64,000 nucleotides of DNA. It comes from Rhyacophila brunnea. Its lineage: Eukaryota > Arthropoda > Insecta > Trichoptera > Rhyacophilidae. Shown here piece after piece: positions 34,430 to 50,000 of the stretch. The notes beneath the pieces are model-generated. The model did not search any database. It was not told where the DNA came from and worked only from the letters and a program-made list of their open reading frames with translations. Location of the stretch: assembly GCA_022495005.1 (NCBI GenBank), contig JAGYXB010001792.1, positions 1 through 64,000 on the forward strand. Direction: 5' to 3'. Each line of letters begins with the position of its first letter. The first letter of the stretch is position 1. The translations under genes were made by a program, and so were the position numbers.

Positions 34430-35975
34430 ATCTTGTTACTAAATTCATATTATGTTGAGAACGTCTTGAATTTATAATTTGAAATGATCACTTGGAGTAA
34501 ATAAATTAATATGAATGAACAGGAGGTGATACCTATGTATCAATATTGGATTCAGTCTTTTTTCAAGAACCTCAGTGCAAATAGCTGTAGGTACAACACG
34601 TAATATCACTTGTTGGAAGCTCTCCTAGGTCTATATCTAGGATATATACCGATTGTAAATAATATGGTAGCGAATGTGGTCTGGCCATACATGGAAATAT
34701 TGTAAATGTTAAAGCAATTAGTGATCTGAATTCTTAAAATATAGAAATTCTTACGACAATGATTCCATAGAGTATGAAATGCACTTTTTGACAAGATTCT
34801 ATTGTAAACATGTAAACAAAGTGATATTTTGTAAGTTTTAAAATTATCATTATATCCAACTTGTATTTGTAAACTAATATAATTCCATGATTAATAAAGG
34901 TTTACAAAAATTTCTAGTTATATTTGGACATATTAAATTTAATTACTTGTAATGATATATCACTGTTTAATGTGTAATAAATTAATAGTAAATTATAAAT
35001 TATACCAAAATTAAATAAAAGATATGTAGGTACGTCTTGAATGATTAATATGTAATACTGCATAGAACAGTGTAGTTTGATCAAGAATCATAAGCAAAAA
35101 CAAAGTATCACATGGGTTTCTTTGTTATGAATAGTGACATACTGTGTTTATATTTATGTAGCATATAATATATTCACAATATAAAATAAAAAAACAAATA
35201 CTATGATTTTAATTATTAAATGATATTTTATGTAAGTTTAATGATTTTAAAAACAACTATAATATAATTATGTACCATAAATCAAAAGATTCATCTACCT
35301 ACATTATTGGAAATTTTCTTAAGAAAAGTTGAAAAAACGTAAATGTGTCATCATCTCAAAATGCTACTTTGGCGAATAGCTGCCTTTTTGCTTATGGGGG
35401 CAGTATTAGTATCAATCATAATCACCGTCCGATCGGTAAGCATTGTGTAAGTCGCTCCTGTCCCACGAGTTCGGACCTTGGGACAATAGATATCATAAGT
35501 ATTGTAACATACTCTTGTACCAACTGTTTACGCTGCAAATAAAACTCGCTCCTGCATCCATCGGAGCAACCTTCACCAAATCTCGACTACTCATCTCTCC
35601 TCCTGAAGACTCTTCATCTACACCTCCTGGTCATCCCCAGCTGTCTCCTCCCCTAACCATAAGACCTCGCAAAAGACATCCTTTTCTAAATTTAACGTAT
35701 TTTTCTGGGTTCAGTACTTTCCATGTTAGAAGATTTCAATTGTGTCAACATAACATCATTTTGTAATTCAACTAACTGTAATTAAAAATTTACGATCGTA
35801 ATTGGGATCAATCAAATTTTGCTTCGCGGTCGACCTGTTGGGAATCATTGTATATATAAACATTCTAAGTTTTTTTCAAATCCCGTGTTTATTTACATGA
35901 ATACACTCTAGATTAATTTCACCGGCATTGGAGATTGGTGTCATAAGCGCTGAGGAAATATAAATGAAAACAAAT
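34430..35975. other. intergenic DNA between DENND1 and UHRF1
   Basis: Mostly A+T-rich with no recognisable gene. A less A+T-rich segment at 35,420-35,760 (ACTCGCTCCTGCATCCATCG, then CTCCTCCTGAAGACTC) has a 107-codon ORF rich in Pro and Ser with no family resemblance that I can name; it might be a decayed retrotransposon leader and gag start. Confidence 0.35.
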
Positions 35976-38049
35976 ATTTATTTTAAAATGGCACATTTAT
36001 TAATCAATTCAAACTAAATATTAAACATATTATTAATTATTCAATTACAGAATAAAACAATAAATTATTATTGTAAACAGACACATAATTATCATCTTTG
36101 GCATGACTGTCATATTAAATTTAACTATCTATTTATTGATGGAAGCAAATGCACCCATAACACATAGTTTACACATCCCATCAAGGATTGGGGATTATGC
36201 AACAAGCATGTTGCAATTTGAGATCAAAATATGAAAACCCAAAATGGACATTTCACAACTATGCTACCAATGCTCATATTACATGAAACAATGCAATTCC
36301 AACCATCAGTCCCATTATCTGTACAATAAAAATGTCGCATTGAAGACACAAAATAGGAAAGTTTATATTATTGCCATGCCTGGCTCGATGACTATGTTCA
36401 ACGATTGCATGTAAAGACGACACTGCGAATCGCTTCATGCCACTACGACGACATGGTGACGTTTGGCTTCATAATTATTAAAAGACAATACAAAACTTAA
36501 ATTTAATAAATGCAATCTCCGTTATGGGCAAAAATAAAGAATTTGTGGTATCTTTGTGAAATGTAAGCGAGACGCAATGTTATCATTGTACCGTAACTAT
36601 GGTACTATTCGACAGGTTGTGAAAATCGGTTAACTGTAGGTGTATTGGTGTAGTTCGTTTTTTTACTGGCTGTTTCGCCACTATCGTTCTACTGCGCATG
36701 CGCAGATATCGCGCACTCCTAATTGTTGTGTGAAAATTTAGAAGTTTCTGAACTTTTTTGACCCATGCAAGCAATCTTACAATTTGCACGATAATATGTG
36801 TTTACACGTGCATTTTTTTATGGCCGCGATATGTACAGTCAGCAGTAAATCCATGAACGTGTTAACGGGTCATAATGGTTGTGTAATAATCAGAGGCTTA
36901 ATTGAATAAATTCACACACCGCAAATACAGTGCCGCTTGCATTCTTAGCATATTTCAATGACAACACTACGTCAAACATACGTTCACTGGCCATCATTCC
37001 TTATGCACATTTAAAATATTATCTATTTATGATAGAATATTTTTTCTTCGAAAATCAGTACTCATACAATTTGCTTATTTCAAATGAGTAAATTAAATGC
37101 TCTTCTTTGTGTATGACATACTCGATTAGTTTGACAGTTGTCACTTGCATTTCACGATTTTGCCATCAAGTGGAGCAACTAAGTTTCACGCATGTACGTG
37201 TGGCTTCACCTGGCCCTTAGAAATTATAAAATAAGAATGAACAGTCAAGATATTAACCTGAATATTTTAAATTAATTTCCCATATAGAGGAATTTAAATA
37301 ATTTAGTGAGTTAGATACTAAAAAGTCTAATGCAATTCACACAAACAATATTATAAAGGTAGTGAGGGGATTTAAATATATGAGGCGTCTAATTCCAAAA
37401 AGCGATAAGTCCACATTTGGTCAAAATCATGAAAAAAATATGCACGTATTCTTTGCATAATGTTACACAATATGTATTGATCTATAAATTCCAAAACGCA
37501 ACAAAACCCTACGAAAATTATTATTATTATTACAAAAAGCGCCAAGTCCGTGTTTCATATTATTTAAAGCTTGCTTGATTGGTGTGTTTAAGTCAGCCAA
37601 TAAGGGAACGTTCAATATTGGAAATGGCGTCTCCCATGCTGTAGCATCCAGTAAACTCATGACAGTGCCACGGAAATATGTGCCTTATGCAGGATAAATT
37701 AAAAAGTGAGGTTCAAGTAGCGCTACGTACAATTTTATTTTGCCTATATTTATTACATTCAAGAGTTTATCGGCTGAAACCATTTGGTTCTAATTTCGAC
37801 ATAGAATACAACGAAAAAAATAATCTCATGTTAAAACAAATAACTGAAGCTTGAAACATAAAAACGTTGTTTCCTGCAAATATCGAATTGTGAACTTATC
37901 GCTTTTTGTAATTAGCAACCTTACATGTGTTAATTACAATCTAAATCATCACAGCTATTTATAAAACCCTCTTTTTTCAGAACACAACTTGTAATACTTA
38001 ATTCAGCAAATAATTGCCACGTCTTAAATAATTAAAGTAATTATTATTT
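35976..38049 (-). other. downstream region and possible 3' UTR of UHRF1
   Basis: No ORF of note. On the minus strand the first AATAAA after the UHRF1 stop lies at about 37,749-37,754, roughly 300 nt downstream, and is the simplest polyadenylation candidate. Further AATAAA motifs occur near 35,980-36,000. A palindrome CTGCGCATGCGCAG is at 36,691. Confidence 0.4.
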
Positions 38050-41000
38050 CTAGCGAACGTCATAGCCTGGCAGCACAGCTCTCAGGACCGACTTCAAGTT
38101 GTCATTGTTCGTCAATTCTTCTTTCGATAGGTCTGTCCTGCAGTGCGGGCAAACCTGACTCTCAGTACTTTTGAATGCCAATTTCAAGCAGCTCTAAAAA
38201 TTAAAATAATATCTAAATTAGAAATTCACCACAACTTAATATACAAAAGAAAGATATAAAATTGGAATATAATATGAAAGCATTGTTCTCTTCAACTTTA
38301 TGTTACATGTGCACAAAAAAAACTTTGGGTGTGTTCTTATGTGGTAATATAGAGACAGGGAACACAAAATTAATAGGAACTAGCTTAACCTACTGGGTGT
38401 GGTATAAAGCCGTACTTAGACCATTTTTTTTAGACAATTTCATTAATAAGAATAAAACATTCTTAAGCCATGTATATTCAAATTGAATAAAAAAAATCGG
38501 TGCGTGTACTTATGTACGTGCATTAGAAGTTATAATTCTTTGGCGTAACAAAACACAAACAAAACTTGTGATAAGACTAGATTCTTTGACTAGCTCTTAA
38601 TTATCTTGTTAAATTACACACTCAAGAAAAGGACCACTTATTGGAACGCCGTTGGTTTATTTCTATACACTTTAACTTATATTACTAAATTATATAATGG
38701 TTTCTCGTTGTTTTTATTTTTAAAGTACCAACTGTCACTCTTGACGTTTCTATACACTTTAACTTATATTACTAACTGACGTTTAATCGCTTGTTTACAA
38801 TTCTAAATTATAATATTATACTGTATAATCGTCACGATTGCAGTATCATACTGTGGCGTAAAGGTAGTGTGTTTGGCTGATCACCGAACAATCAATGGTT
38901 CGAATCCAATCGAGTGCGTTTTTTTTCGTGTGAAAAAATAAATTATGTGTTACATGTCACACGCCAAAAATAGAATCTGATTTCCCAAACGCGCCAAAAG
39001 AAGTATAACTTCAATAACATATTAATACAATTGGTTGTGTTACTACCGTGCAAAAGTTGTGACCGCAAAATGTGGTGACTGGATTAGCAGCGATCTCTTG
39101 GCAAATGATGCACAAGAAGTGTGTCGTCATTTTGTTTATCAAACCCTGAAACAAAAAAAAAACAAATAAAATAAGACATTAGGTACTGTAACACATGTTA
39201 TACACATTTATATTTTTTATAAAAATCGATGTTTTTTAAAATAGATATAAAAATAATAAAACTATGAATTAGTCAAAAATCTCTTAAGGAATGCTTAGAA
39301 AACTTAATAAACTAAATTTTAATAATAAATATGACCATAAAATATAATATGTAATAATAAGATGTGGTCCGATTCAACAAATTCACATTTTTTACAATTG
39401 TAAGTTTATCTTTGACTTAAAATAAAAAATATTTTTCTTTTTAATGTTTTCAGATACATATTTATTACTTAAAACAGTTGAAATTGTAAATTATCAAAAA
39501 AAAATGCCTAGGTGCCTCTTTAAAAAAAGCTCAGTAAAGGCTTCACCTTAAGATCAAATTTCGCAGTACCAAGTAAAATATATTGTTACACTTTGGAATT
39601 GAACTCCGATTAATCGCTTATTTCGCATTTTTACACCCAGTTTGCTGATTAACGAATATACCTATTTATATTCGGATTTAAATTTTGTACTATTCTATTT
39701 GAGTAATTTTTTGAGACCAGGGTTTCACCTTTCGGCATCTTCAAATACATGCACACTCACCAATGGTAAATACACACCAACAATGAATACAGTGTCAATT
39801 ACAACTTATATAATAAACTAAAACAATAAACAACAATAAACAACAATAAAAATATAACAAACAAATTATAAATAGTTGAGGTGTTTGTAAAAAAAACCCA
39901 ACCAAATTTACTAATAATACATTCAAAGTGTATAAATCATCAAAACCCTAAATAAATCATTAGATAACTACTCACTAATAACACAATCAATAGGCGTAAA
40001 ATTGTAACTACTTAAATCCATTAAAATTTAAATTCATCAAGTACCCTCGGTCGATAGTATTAAGAGCGTACTTCAGTGAAACGGCGAATAATTTTCAACA
40101 GTAGGTGCGATGAAATTTCTCACGTGTCCGCACGTCGATTTGTTTTGTCATGGCGTCGGATGAAAATATTCTTAAATCGTGTAAAGATGACTAAAAAACT
40201 TTACGTATGTACTTAAAAAAGAAAACAAATCAATGAATATACTATTATTATTAGTAATATGACAATAAACATAACATTAAATGGATGCGTTTTGGATTTT
40301 TATGACAAATTATATTTCGTTCGGCACACGTCATTTGCACAATCCATTCACGCATCGCCCAGCCAGAAGTATAGCCTTAATAGAATTAAATAGATTTTAT
40401 CTCCTTGTAAAAATAACAATGACATAATTTTCTATAACATATTATATTTATATTTAACATTATTATAAGTAACGTAATACGTATTGATGTGAACCATCTG
40501 GAGCAAGGCCCTCTATAGCAGTGGTTGTCATGATGCGGCCACCAGATGATTTTGCTGCGGCCACCAACATCATTATCAGTATTTAATTTAATTAACTGGG
40601 CTAACGTTAAGTATGCGTTATTGGAAATGAGTCATGACCAAGTACTTAAAAACCATTTTAATAATACCATGGTTGAAAAATTTTGGTCGAAGTTATAAAT
40701 TGACCAAGAATCAAGTCAATTCAAAGAATTGGCAACAATTGATTTATTAATATTGTCAATTTTTCCCTCTACATATTGTATTGTATTCAGTGTAATACAC
40801 TGCATAAAAAACAAATGTCGAAGCTAGTTGACAGAATATGTATTGAGGAATTTCCATTTACATTATTTTAAAATAAATTTATTATCCGACCATGTCCGAT
40901 CTTAATAGGATCATATGGGCCTCCACAGAGTAGAGGTTTGTATTAACAGATTTTGTTTTTTACGAGAAATGTATGTCAGCCACTTCCTCAATCTATTAGG

Positions 41001-44000
41001 TCCATACCCTGACTCACACACAAATTGAAAAACAATAACGTGTACTTGCCAGACCCAGGATTCGAACCTGGGACCAACGGCGACCCACCCAAAATAGATA
41101 TGTATATAATGTTCAAATGTCTTTTATTAAATGGACTTGTCTATAAATAAATTGATCCATTTTTTTAATAAATAAAATTTAGCTTTATTTTTTCAATCAC
41201 AACAAAAAGTGAGATTTGGTGCGGCCACCAGACGTTTCTATAGAACTGTCAATGTCGATTGTGCCGCCATAGTTAAATTTCAGGTGAGAACCACTGCTCT
41301 ATAGTCTGGCTGCAGCACGAAATAGTGAATTTTGATCATAGTTATGTTATTGTTATTGAAATACGAAAATCTTCATTTACTGTAAACCAACACTACCATC
41401 GAAACTTTCAATTTAGTATCGCGGACTGATGGCCACGGTCTGGAGAAGAGCCAGTTATAGAAAATGTGACTAACAACAAAACATAAATTCATTATTTTTT
41501 TAGAATAAAATATTCTGTGGGAACATTACAGTAAAACCCCATAGATACAAACACAGTTTACTCCTATTCAAACTGTCACTGTAAATCCTTTTAGCAAAGC
41601 AGTTTTGACACTACTATTTATGGTAAGAATTGCTCAACAGTTGAGAAAAGGGTTTTATTCAATGTTTTTATGTAAACCCTTCATAAACTTAAAAAGTTGC
41701 AGGAAACGAAACAGGTTCAAGATAGAATGATTGACAATGCATATGTACCTGTTTTCCTTCTTTTTTCAATGCCTCCACGCACTCATCCCAAAGTTTTTTA
41801 TTAAGTACATCACTTCTGATCGCCTCCTTATCTTCCTTAGACAGTACATCGTGTTCAAGGTTTCCATTTGGCGCATCAGCAACCCCGTTTGAAAGCTTGG
41901 ACTTTTTGCTGCTCGCTGCCATGGCGAATGGATTTGTTGACTTGGAAGGAGATTTTGATTCCCTCTCGTCTATTAAAAAAAAAACACAAATTTATGTGAC
42001 AATAATGACTCAACAATTTTTGTTAGTGTTGGATCTGTATCTGTGATCGAAGAATTTCAGTGTACCATTTGTTCTCCCAAAGTTCAGAACTAACCTGTCA
42101 ATGGTGATGCCAATTGGAACAATAACTGTGGGTATTGCTTCAGATATTGATATATTCCACTTGGGTGAGCGTTTACATGTAGATGGTGTTTTATAAATTC
42201 TTAAGGTACAATCAATATACAGCTTACTTAATATAAAAAGGGTTGGGAATAATTAACTTCCAGCGCATCTATTTTATACACAGGTCTGCTATCGACAGCT
42301 ATCGAGGGTAGTTTTGTATCAAAGTATTAGCACTTATTGTGACAATTACAAAAAGTGTGTTGTATTTGTTACAATAAGTGCTATGTTTTAACAGCACCTC
42401 TCTTGGGCGTGCTAAATATTAGAGTGAGATAGACAGTTTTGACTGTTTAGACGGCTAACTTATTGTAACAATTATAATATTTCGATACAAACTTATGAAA
42501 AACTACCCTAAATAGCTGCGGATAGCAGTCTTGTGTATAGAATAGATGAGCAGTGTAGATATGTATTACGCTATTATCAAACAAGAACTTCTCGTCCACG
42601 TCTTAAAACTGTGAACTAACAATTCCGACTAGTGGAGCTAATAACACTTCCGTTTTCAAATGAGGAACGCCCCCAAATTTATCATTTCATTTTACACTCC
42701 CATGGTGTACGGGATCTACGAATTTACTTAATTTGAAGTTTTTATAATAAAAATATGTCTAAAACGATCAGGAGTGATGTTAGAATTATTATTAGTAAAC
42801 TTTTGGTTTATTGCGAAGAAGAAAAAGAATTCGCTTATAAAAAGAGAGCTGATACATTATTTAAACACGCCTGCCGTGTGCGCGTTGCCGCCATGATAGG
42901 TGCGTCACTGAGAAGTCTTCTATATGCGACTACAGTGACTTCCTGTTTTGCCGATTTCTTCTTGTAGGACTATACATGAGTATTCACTTTTTATTTTACA
43001 CTGGACGGTTTTATCCAAAGATGTTTTTCCCAATCGTAATCAATGCCGTTTTTGTATATGTACTACCTTCAAAACTTTTCAAAAACATTACTCAGTTTGT
43101 GTGAAAATTAATAGACATGGAATACTTTGTTTCACTTTCATATATTTAGGCTCCATCTCTATAGAAAAAGAAACATTTTTGATTTTTTTTTGTTCCTATG
43201 ATGTTTAAATCCTATGGAAGGCAACAATAAGAATGATTTATCTCCAGTTTCATTATACAGTCAAACTTGGTTATTACGAGGAAGATGGGACCGACTGAAT
43301 TTGCTTGTTATAAGCGTTACTCGTTATATCAGAGAATTGGTATTTTTAAATGAGCGGTCACAAAACACAAAAAGTCGAAAATAAAAAATTTGAAAGCCAT
43401 CGTAAAAATCCCCGAAACAAGCATGGTATTCATAAACTACAAAAGAAGTTGTTTATTGTAATGAACGCTGGTAGGTACCTACTGACTTCACAAACCTTGG
43501 AATTTTTTACATGCAATTTCAAGCATATACGTGGAAACTTTTTCAATATCGTCGGCAAAAACACCAATTAGGTAGATACTTAGACACTTAACTAGTGTCA
43601 TAAGCGTAATGCGATCCCGGCAGTATCCTGTCCGGTCGGATTTTATTGCTTTGGGTCGAAATATTTTTAAACGATCGACACGTTAACAGTTTTAAGAAAA
43701 TTTTTTATGATATTTTAGGTCGGTATATAAGATAAGTTGCTCGTTATAACAGTGAATAAATGTATGGAGAAAATCATCAACTAAAATGTCAACGAATGTT
43801 TCCTCATTACATCCGAGACCTTGCTATATCCGTGATCGTAATAACCGAATTCGACTGTATTTATAATATAAATACAAACCTTTAATCAGTTTAGGTTTGT
43901 TCTCATCTTTGGAATCCTGACCCATCGATGATCTCGTCCTCATTTTCTTGAGAGGCGGTGAACTGTCGGCGTCCTTCTTAGACCTTCTCCTCTTCTTATT

Positions 44001-47000
44001 GTGGTGTGTATCCGCGTTTGTACTGCTCCCCGGCTCATCAGTGTTGCCGTTGCTCACCCGTAATACCCTCGTGGGAGTGCCTACTGTTGACGAAGGGTTC
44101 TTTTTCAACTTTTCACGTTCTTTCTGTGCTTTTTTTTCTGCCTCTGCTTCCAGATAGCCGGGAGGGTACTGTGAAAACAACAAAATAAAATTAAAACCAA
44201 TTGCACAAGACCATTTAAGATGAAAAATTTGCCTGAATCAAGCACGGTACATAAGGATTGTAAAACAATAGAAATTATACATTACCACAATCGGGAAAGT
44301 CTTTCCACCCTCTTCCCATGGAGCAGGATTTGGATCGTCTCGTCTGACAAGATACTTCCAGACTTTAAAGCCGGACTTCCCCGTCTCCTGGTAATATTTT
44401 ACAATCTTGTAAATCCCATCATATCTGGAATTATACATATTTATGAAATATATATAATTTAGAAAAGTCTCCCAGCTCAGAAGCCAAGTAACTTCCACAG
44501 GTCACATGTACATGTTTAGCCCATGTGTTCGCCGTTCGGCATCATTACGATAACCGGATTAATGGGTGTGTGCATACCAGTAGCGAAGGGTGGAGGTATG
44601 CTGTTAAGATCCCCCATAACTAGTGCACATTAAGCTTTGTTAGTGATACGTGTTTGTTTTTATTGAACTAAGGCCCTCCTCCCACGGAGCAACGGAAGTC
44701 CGACGGAACTGAAACTAAAATTCCAGCTAGTATTTAGCTAATGTATTTCAATGGTGGCTCGCTGATGGCGAGACTGGAATCTCTCAGTTTCAAAATGGTC
44801 GCGAAGAGACGCGACGTGCTAGTCGCGCGGTCTCTGAAGTTTCCAGTCACCATAAAACAGTGGTACCAACATCATTAGATTCGGTGAAAAATCATATTTT
44901 CTTACCAAAATTGGTAGCACTGCGAACAAGTGTCATGCTATAAAAACCGTCAACAACCCAAGACATCAAAAGTACAAGATAAGCAAAATTGAAATAATCT
45001 TATTATATTTGAGTAAACGTACCAGCGTGCGAAAGAAAACAGCTGATGGTCCAGTTTGACAGTTTGAGGTTATGTGATTATTATTTCAAGTGATTTCAGT
45101 AGCGCCGTGTGCGAAGCATCACATTGGCCAGTTTATGAGTTCCTTCATAAACCAGTACTGTCAGATTTCAGTTGCGCCGTGGGAGGGCCTCAGACCACAA
45201 TTTACAGATGGTGTTGGTTAGTTTTTCAAAATCAATTACACCTTGCCTCAACCAAACCATAAATAGTTTGGGTATATTTTGGGTGATACGACAAAATTAT
45301 GCGCAATTTTTCATATACACTTTTCGTTGGATTAAGAATGCATATTAGACATATTGTCGGTTAATTTTTTTTAAATTCATGAAGCCCTGCCTAACCAAAC
45401 TATAAGAGATAAAAAATATTATTCTATCTATAGAAAATTATATTTTAGATAGATGGGTTTTTTTGACTATCTATTATGGCTTGATTTTCGCAGGGTTTAA
45501 TTGAATTTTAAAAACTAACCAACAACACCTGTAAATTGTCAATGAAAACAAATACGTAAGACTGACAAAGTTCAGTGTGCACTATTTATGGCGTATCTTA
45601 ACAGCCTACCTCTACTCTTCGCCACTGGTGCATACACAATGATCGGTGATCAGTAACTGCACTACCTATGGACCCACCATCGCAGCAAGTCACATGTATT
45701 CGGCGCACCAACAAACACTATGGGAAATACAGTACATTTCGCAACAACACGATAATGGTCGTGTCTGCATAATTATATTTTGTGATTTTTAATCAGTAAA
45801 ATCCCATTGTAGCCACATGGTAAATATATACCTTATTCCTTCCTGGGGTGCATATTCAGGGAAATGCTTGAGCATCTTATAAGATCGGACGACACGGACT
45901 GGTTTTCCATCCCTCCATTTGGCACCAGCATCTGCGCCCTCCTCTTTCACTTCCTTCACAGCACAATTCCTTGCGAGGGCTCTGAAACAGTTGTGATGAT
46001 ATAAATCTCCGAAAAATACTTGGAAGAACAAAAGAAAACAGGGCATCTCTATGAATACTGAGCTCTGTGAACAATTTTATTTAAATCCAATATAGTCAAT
46101 GTCTTGAGGGTGCGAAGAATCAGATGGCCTAATCATGTTGATGGATGCGATGGATCAAGAGCTCTCGATAAAGTTTATGAAAAAACCCCTGTAGGCACTC
46201 AGTTCCTAGACCGCCTCCCAAGGAGATGGGCGGATAATGTTAAGAGGGTTACAGAGAGGCTGGGTGTGACCGACTAGAGAGATAGAGATAGAAAGAGCTC
46301 GGTATAGAGATACCTGGAGGATGGTTGTGCAGTCGGCCACGGACCTGAATAGCTTGATTAAGTAATGATATAATGGATAATAATTTGATTCACAAAGTGT
46401 CAAATTGTCAGCTGAATGCAGAACTATTTTGCAGAAGAGTTTTTTGAAAAAAACAGCCTACTTCAGTTATTTATTATTTATATACACAAAAAAATGTATG
46501 TACCATTTACTTCATCAATAATCCTACTAAAAAATGATGCATATTTATCCATAAAGATAATAAATAATTTCAAAAAGTTGTTACAAAAAAACTCTCCTCA
46601 AAAATTTCAAATGTAATTGTAGAATAGTTCTGCATTCAGCTGAGGAAATGTATTTTAACCAAAGACAAAAAAAACCTTGATCAATAAAGATGAAGCCTAA
46701 TTATTATTATCAAAGTTGAGCTAAAGTGAAGTAGATAAGGATACGTTAAATAATTAGGTAGATAAAGTTAATTTTTAGTAACTTGAAGCTGAGATTTATT
46801 TGCCGGGGCTCCACTGGGATAAAAGCGTCTTGAATTAGAGACGAGGAATAGTGACACTATCTGAAGGACTCTAAAACCTGAGAATTATTTTTATTTATTT
46901 AGAAAAAGAGTATTACGGCATTACAGCGATTGGCCAATGCGCCATAATACAAAATTACAAAAATATCTTAATTACAAATAACAACTAATATAACAAGAAA

Positions 47001-50000
47001 GTAGAAAAGACAGCATATTGTGTTTATGTAAATATTAAAGAAACATGAAAACATATACAATTATAAATTTAACCTATTTAACACGTCCACAAACTTTATA
47101 ATAGTTAATAAAAATAAATCAACCTTTATGGTGCCATCAAATAAATTAATCGCACGATACACAGCATCATGAAACATAACATTTGTCCTGCGACGAGGTA
47201 TCTTGAAGACCGTAGAGTTACGAGTGATATTGGTGGGAACTTGAAAATTAATATTTGCCAGTATATACAGATTGTAAATGAATCCACGAAGAAGTAAAAA
47301 GAAATGCTTTAATAGAGCAATCACTCTTCGGGTGAACAAGGATTGCATTGATAGCATACCCAGAAGAAAACGAGTCGGGAAATTCATTTTATTATCATTA
47401 TTATAAGGAAAGAACCAGTATGTTCTTAAGGGGGAGAGGCATAGAAATTCATTATCAAATTAAAGCTTTAAACATATTTTAATCGATCGATACCTATCTA
47501 AATACAATGGGAAAAATAAAATATATTTTTTTATTTCAAAGAGAAAGCGACAAATTTGAAAAAATGGCTAAAAATAAGGGTTTTACTAAAATAAATATTT
47601 ATTGTTCCAAGTAATTTCTTGAAACAAAATTATCGATTTAATGTTGTTTAATAAGTTTTCTTGGAACTAGTGAATCTCTTGTCAATTAATTATAGTTTTA
47701 ATGTTTTTTTTTCAATCTAAAATCAATCGATTTTTACGAAAAATAAAAATGTTCAATTTTCAATAATTGCATCAAGCGAAAACGTGGGCCTGTTCAATAT
47801 ATTTTTCTTACTTTTTAGATATATTTAACGTAATATTTTAATTTATTTATTATGTTATTTACTAATTTCAAATTAAATACAGTCGTCAAGGACGTGCTGC
47901 CTCTAGCGGCAACAACGTGCGATACCGAAATAACTGTCATCTGTATTAGATTCTAGTTCGCATGAATAATAGGTACCTACCTCGTATGTAGATACGTGCG
48001 GTTAGTATGCATGCACATGGTAATATATTTTATTACGAATGGTCTGAAACAATTTGAGAAATTTATGTTAGCATTTACATTAAGCCGTCTTCTCATTTGT
48101 TTACTTGTATATTGATAAAATAAAGCAAACATTCATCAGTAAATTTCAATACACTGCTAGCAACGTTCCCTCTAATTTTTCTATTGTGTGTGTGCGGATC
48201 ATCAACGCATTTGAGCAGTGGCGTAAATAGGGTTGGTGTCACCCGTCAGCCGGTGTGGTAAATTTACACCCCCCCCCCACAAACAAACACATACAATTTT
48301 TCATTAAAACTTATATTGTTAAGGTAGGTACCTATTTATTAATTTCAGCGATTTTTTATAATAATAACACTAACAACGATAATTTTTGAAGTACCTACTT
48401 AAATAAAAAAATAGGAAATAAAGAAAAAAAGTAAAACGCCCGATCTGGTCCCACAAAAGCCAATTTGTTGCATTTAGAAAATTTGCGGCGTCATACTGTC
48501 AACGTGAAGATGTTTTTACTTCCTTAGATAATTCATAATTATCAGCTTTGTATGAGCTACCAAAATTTTTAATTTTACTTATGTGTTCCTTTCTTTCATG
48601 GCCACTCTTGACTAGTCATATAAATTCGGTTAAAGCACACTTGAGTGCATGGCAACCTCAGTTTGGGTAACTGCTCCTGAGACATTCTCAGTTATAAAAA
48701 AGCAATTAGACGAAATAATGTTCGAGCTTACATAGTAGGTAGGTGCAAGCTAATTTTCCTGAATCATCTTATATGAAAAGACATACATATCCTGAAAAAC
48801 TATCGCGTTTGATATATTATATGCATTGAATTCTATTACCATTACTTCAAGTGAATGTGAACGCGAATTTTCGCAAATGAATCTAATTATTACCCCAATA
48901 AGCAGTGGCACACCCAGGATTTAATATTGGGGGGGGGAATGTAAATTAGTCCCATAGGCTCTTTTTCTTCTACACAGCCTAATTTATCGTTTATCGGTCT
49001 TTTGTCTATTGCACTCGGTGTACCTACACCATGGTCCCCACATCCTGAAACGGGCCCTCAGGCTAGGATATTTGGCGGGCCCCTACCTACCGCTAAGATT
49101 AAAGGCAGTGTGAAACACTACATTAACGTTTTTCAAATTGTGTTTTAGTTCAAATTAAGGCTACTTATACAGTGAATTATTGGCGATTTTTAATACATCT
49201 ACTTTAATAATGGAGCTGTCGAGTATCGACACGTAATAATCAAAAAATATATTGCACAATTATATCTATTAGTAATTGAAAATGTTCATGGCCATGAAGT
49301 GTAATAGCGCCGCAGGCGACTTTTTCTACTATTAAAGCTACTTTATGATGTGTGTTTATCTCACTTATCTGGTCAACCCGACACGCCGGGCCCCCCACAA
49401 CCCGGGCCCCCAGACTAGAGCCCTGTCAGCCCTCCCCAGCCATGACCAACACCACTCCTGAATTCAGTTGGACACCGAGAATTTTTTGACAGTTCATTAG
49501 GGATTGGGTTTCTGAAATTTTGTTTGTTTTTTTGGTTTTTTCGAAATTTTTGTGTTAGAAATTAAAATCTAAGAAATTTTTCTAAAAAGGGTGCTGGAGA
49601 ATTATTACAAATCATTTTTTTGCCGTGTTTTTATTTGTCTAAGCCCAAAGGTATAGTTTATTGGCTTTCAATTTCAATGTTTAAAATCATTCTGATAATT
49701 TTCATGTTTGGAGGTGCCAGGGCCCCTCGATCCAGGGCATATCGACTTGGACACTAAAGACGTACCTAGTGCGTAACGATTAGGTGGCCAATCGACATAA
49801 TTAGCATACTATTTAAAAGTGGTAATTAAAAAGCAATTATCTAATCAGCAGTCAATGTGTTAAGTAATTAACATACCTACTTAAAACATATTCATCGAAA
49901 ATAAAATTGACACAATGTTTGTAAGTAGCTACATAAAAAAAACATTACTTATAAAATATCTGCAAACTAAATAATGTCAAAATTAATTATAAAATTAATT

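Noticed and set aside
35345..35766. Pro/Ser-rich ORFs as a gene
   Set aside because: No motif, no splice support, two overlapping frames; left as unassigned intergenic DNA.
38850..38915. tRNA gene (also 56,172-56,250 and the B-box sites near 52,140, 59,370 and 60,290)
   Set aside because: Each B box is inside a repeated SINE body; no proper cloverleaf or acceptor stem pairing was found.
48260..48290. C-run and nearby G-run (48,935) as regulatory or quadruplex sites
   Set aside because: They sit in transposon remnants and are simple homopolymers, not spaced G tracts.
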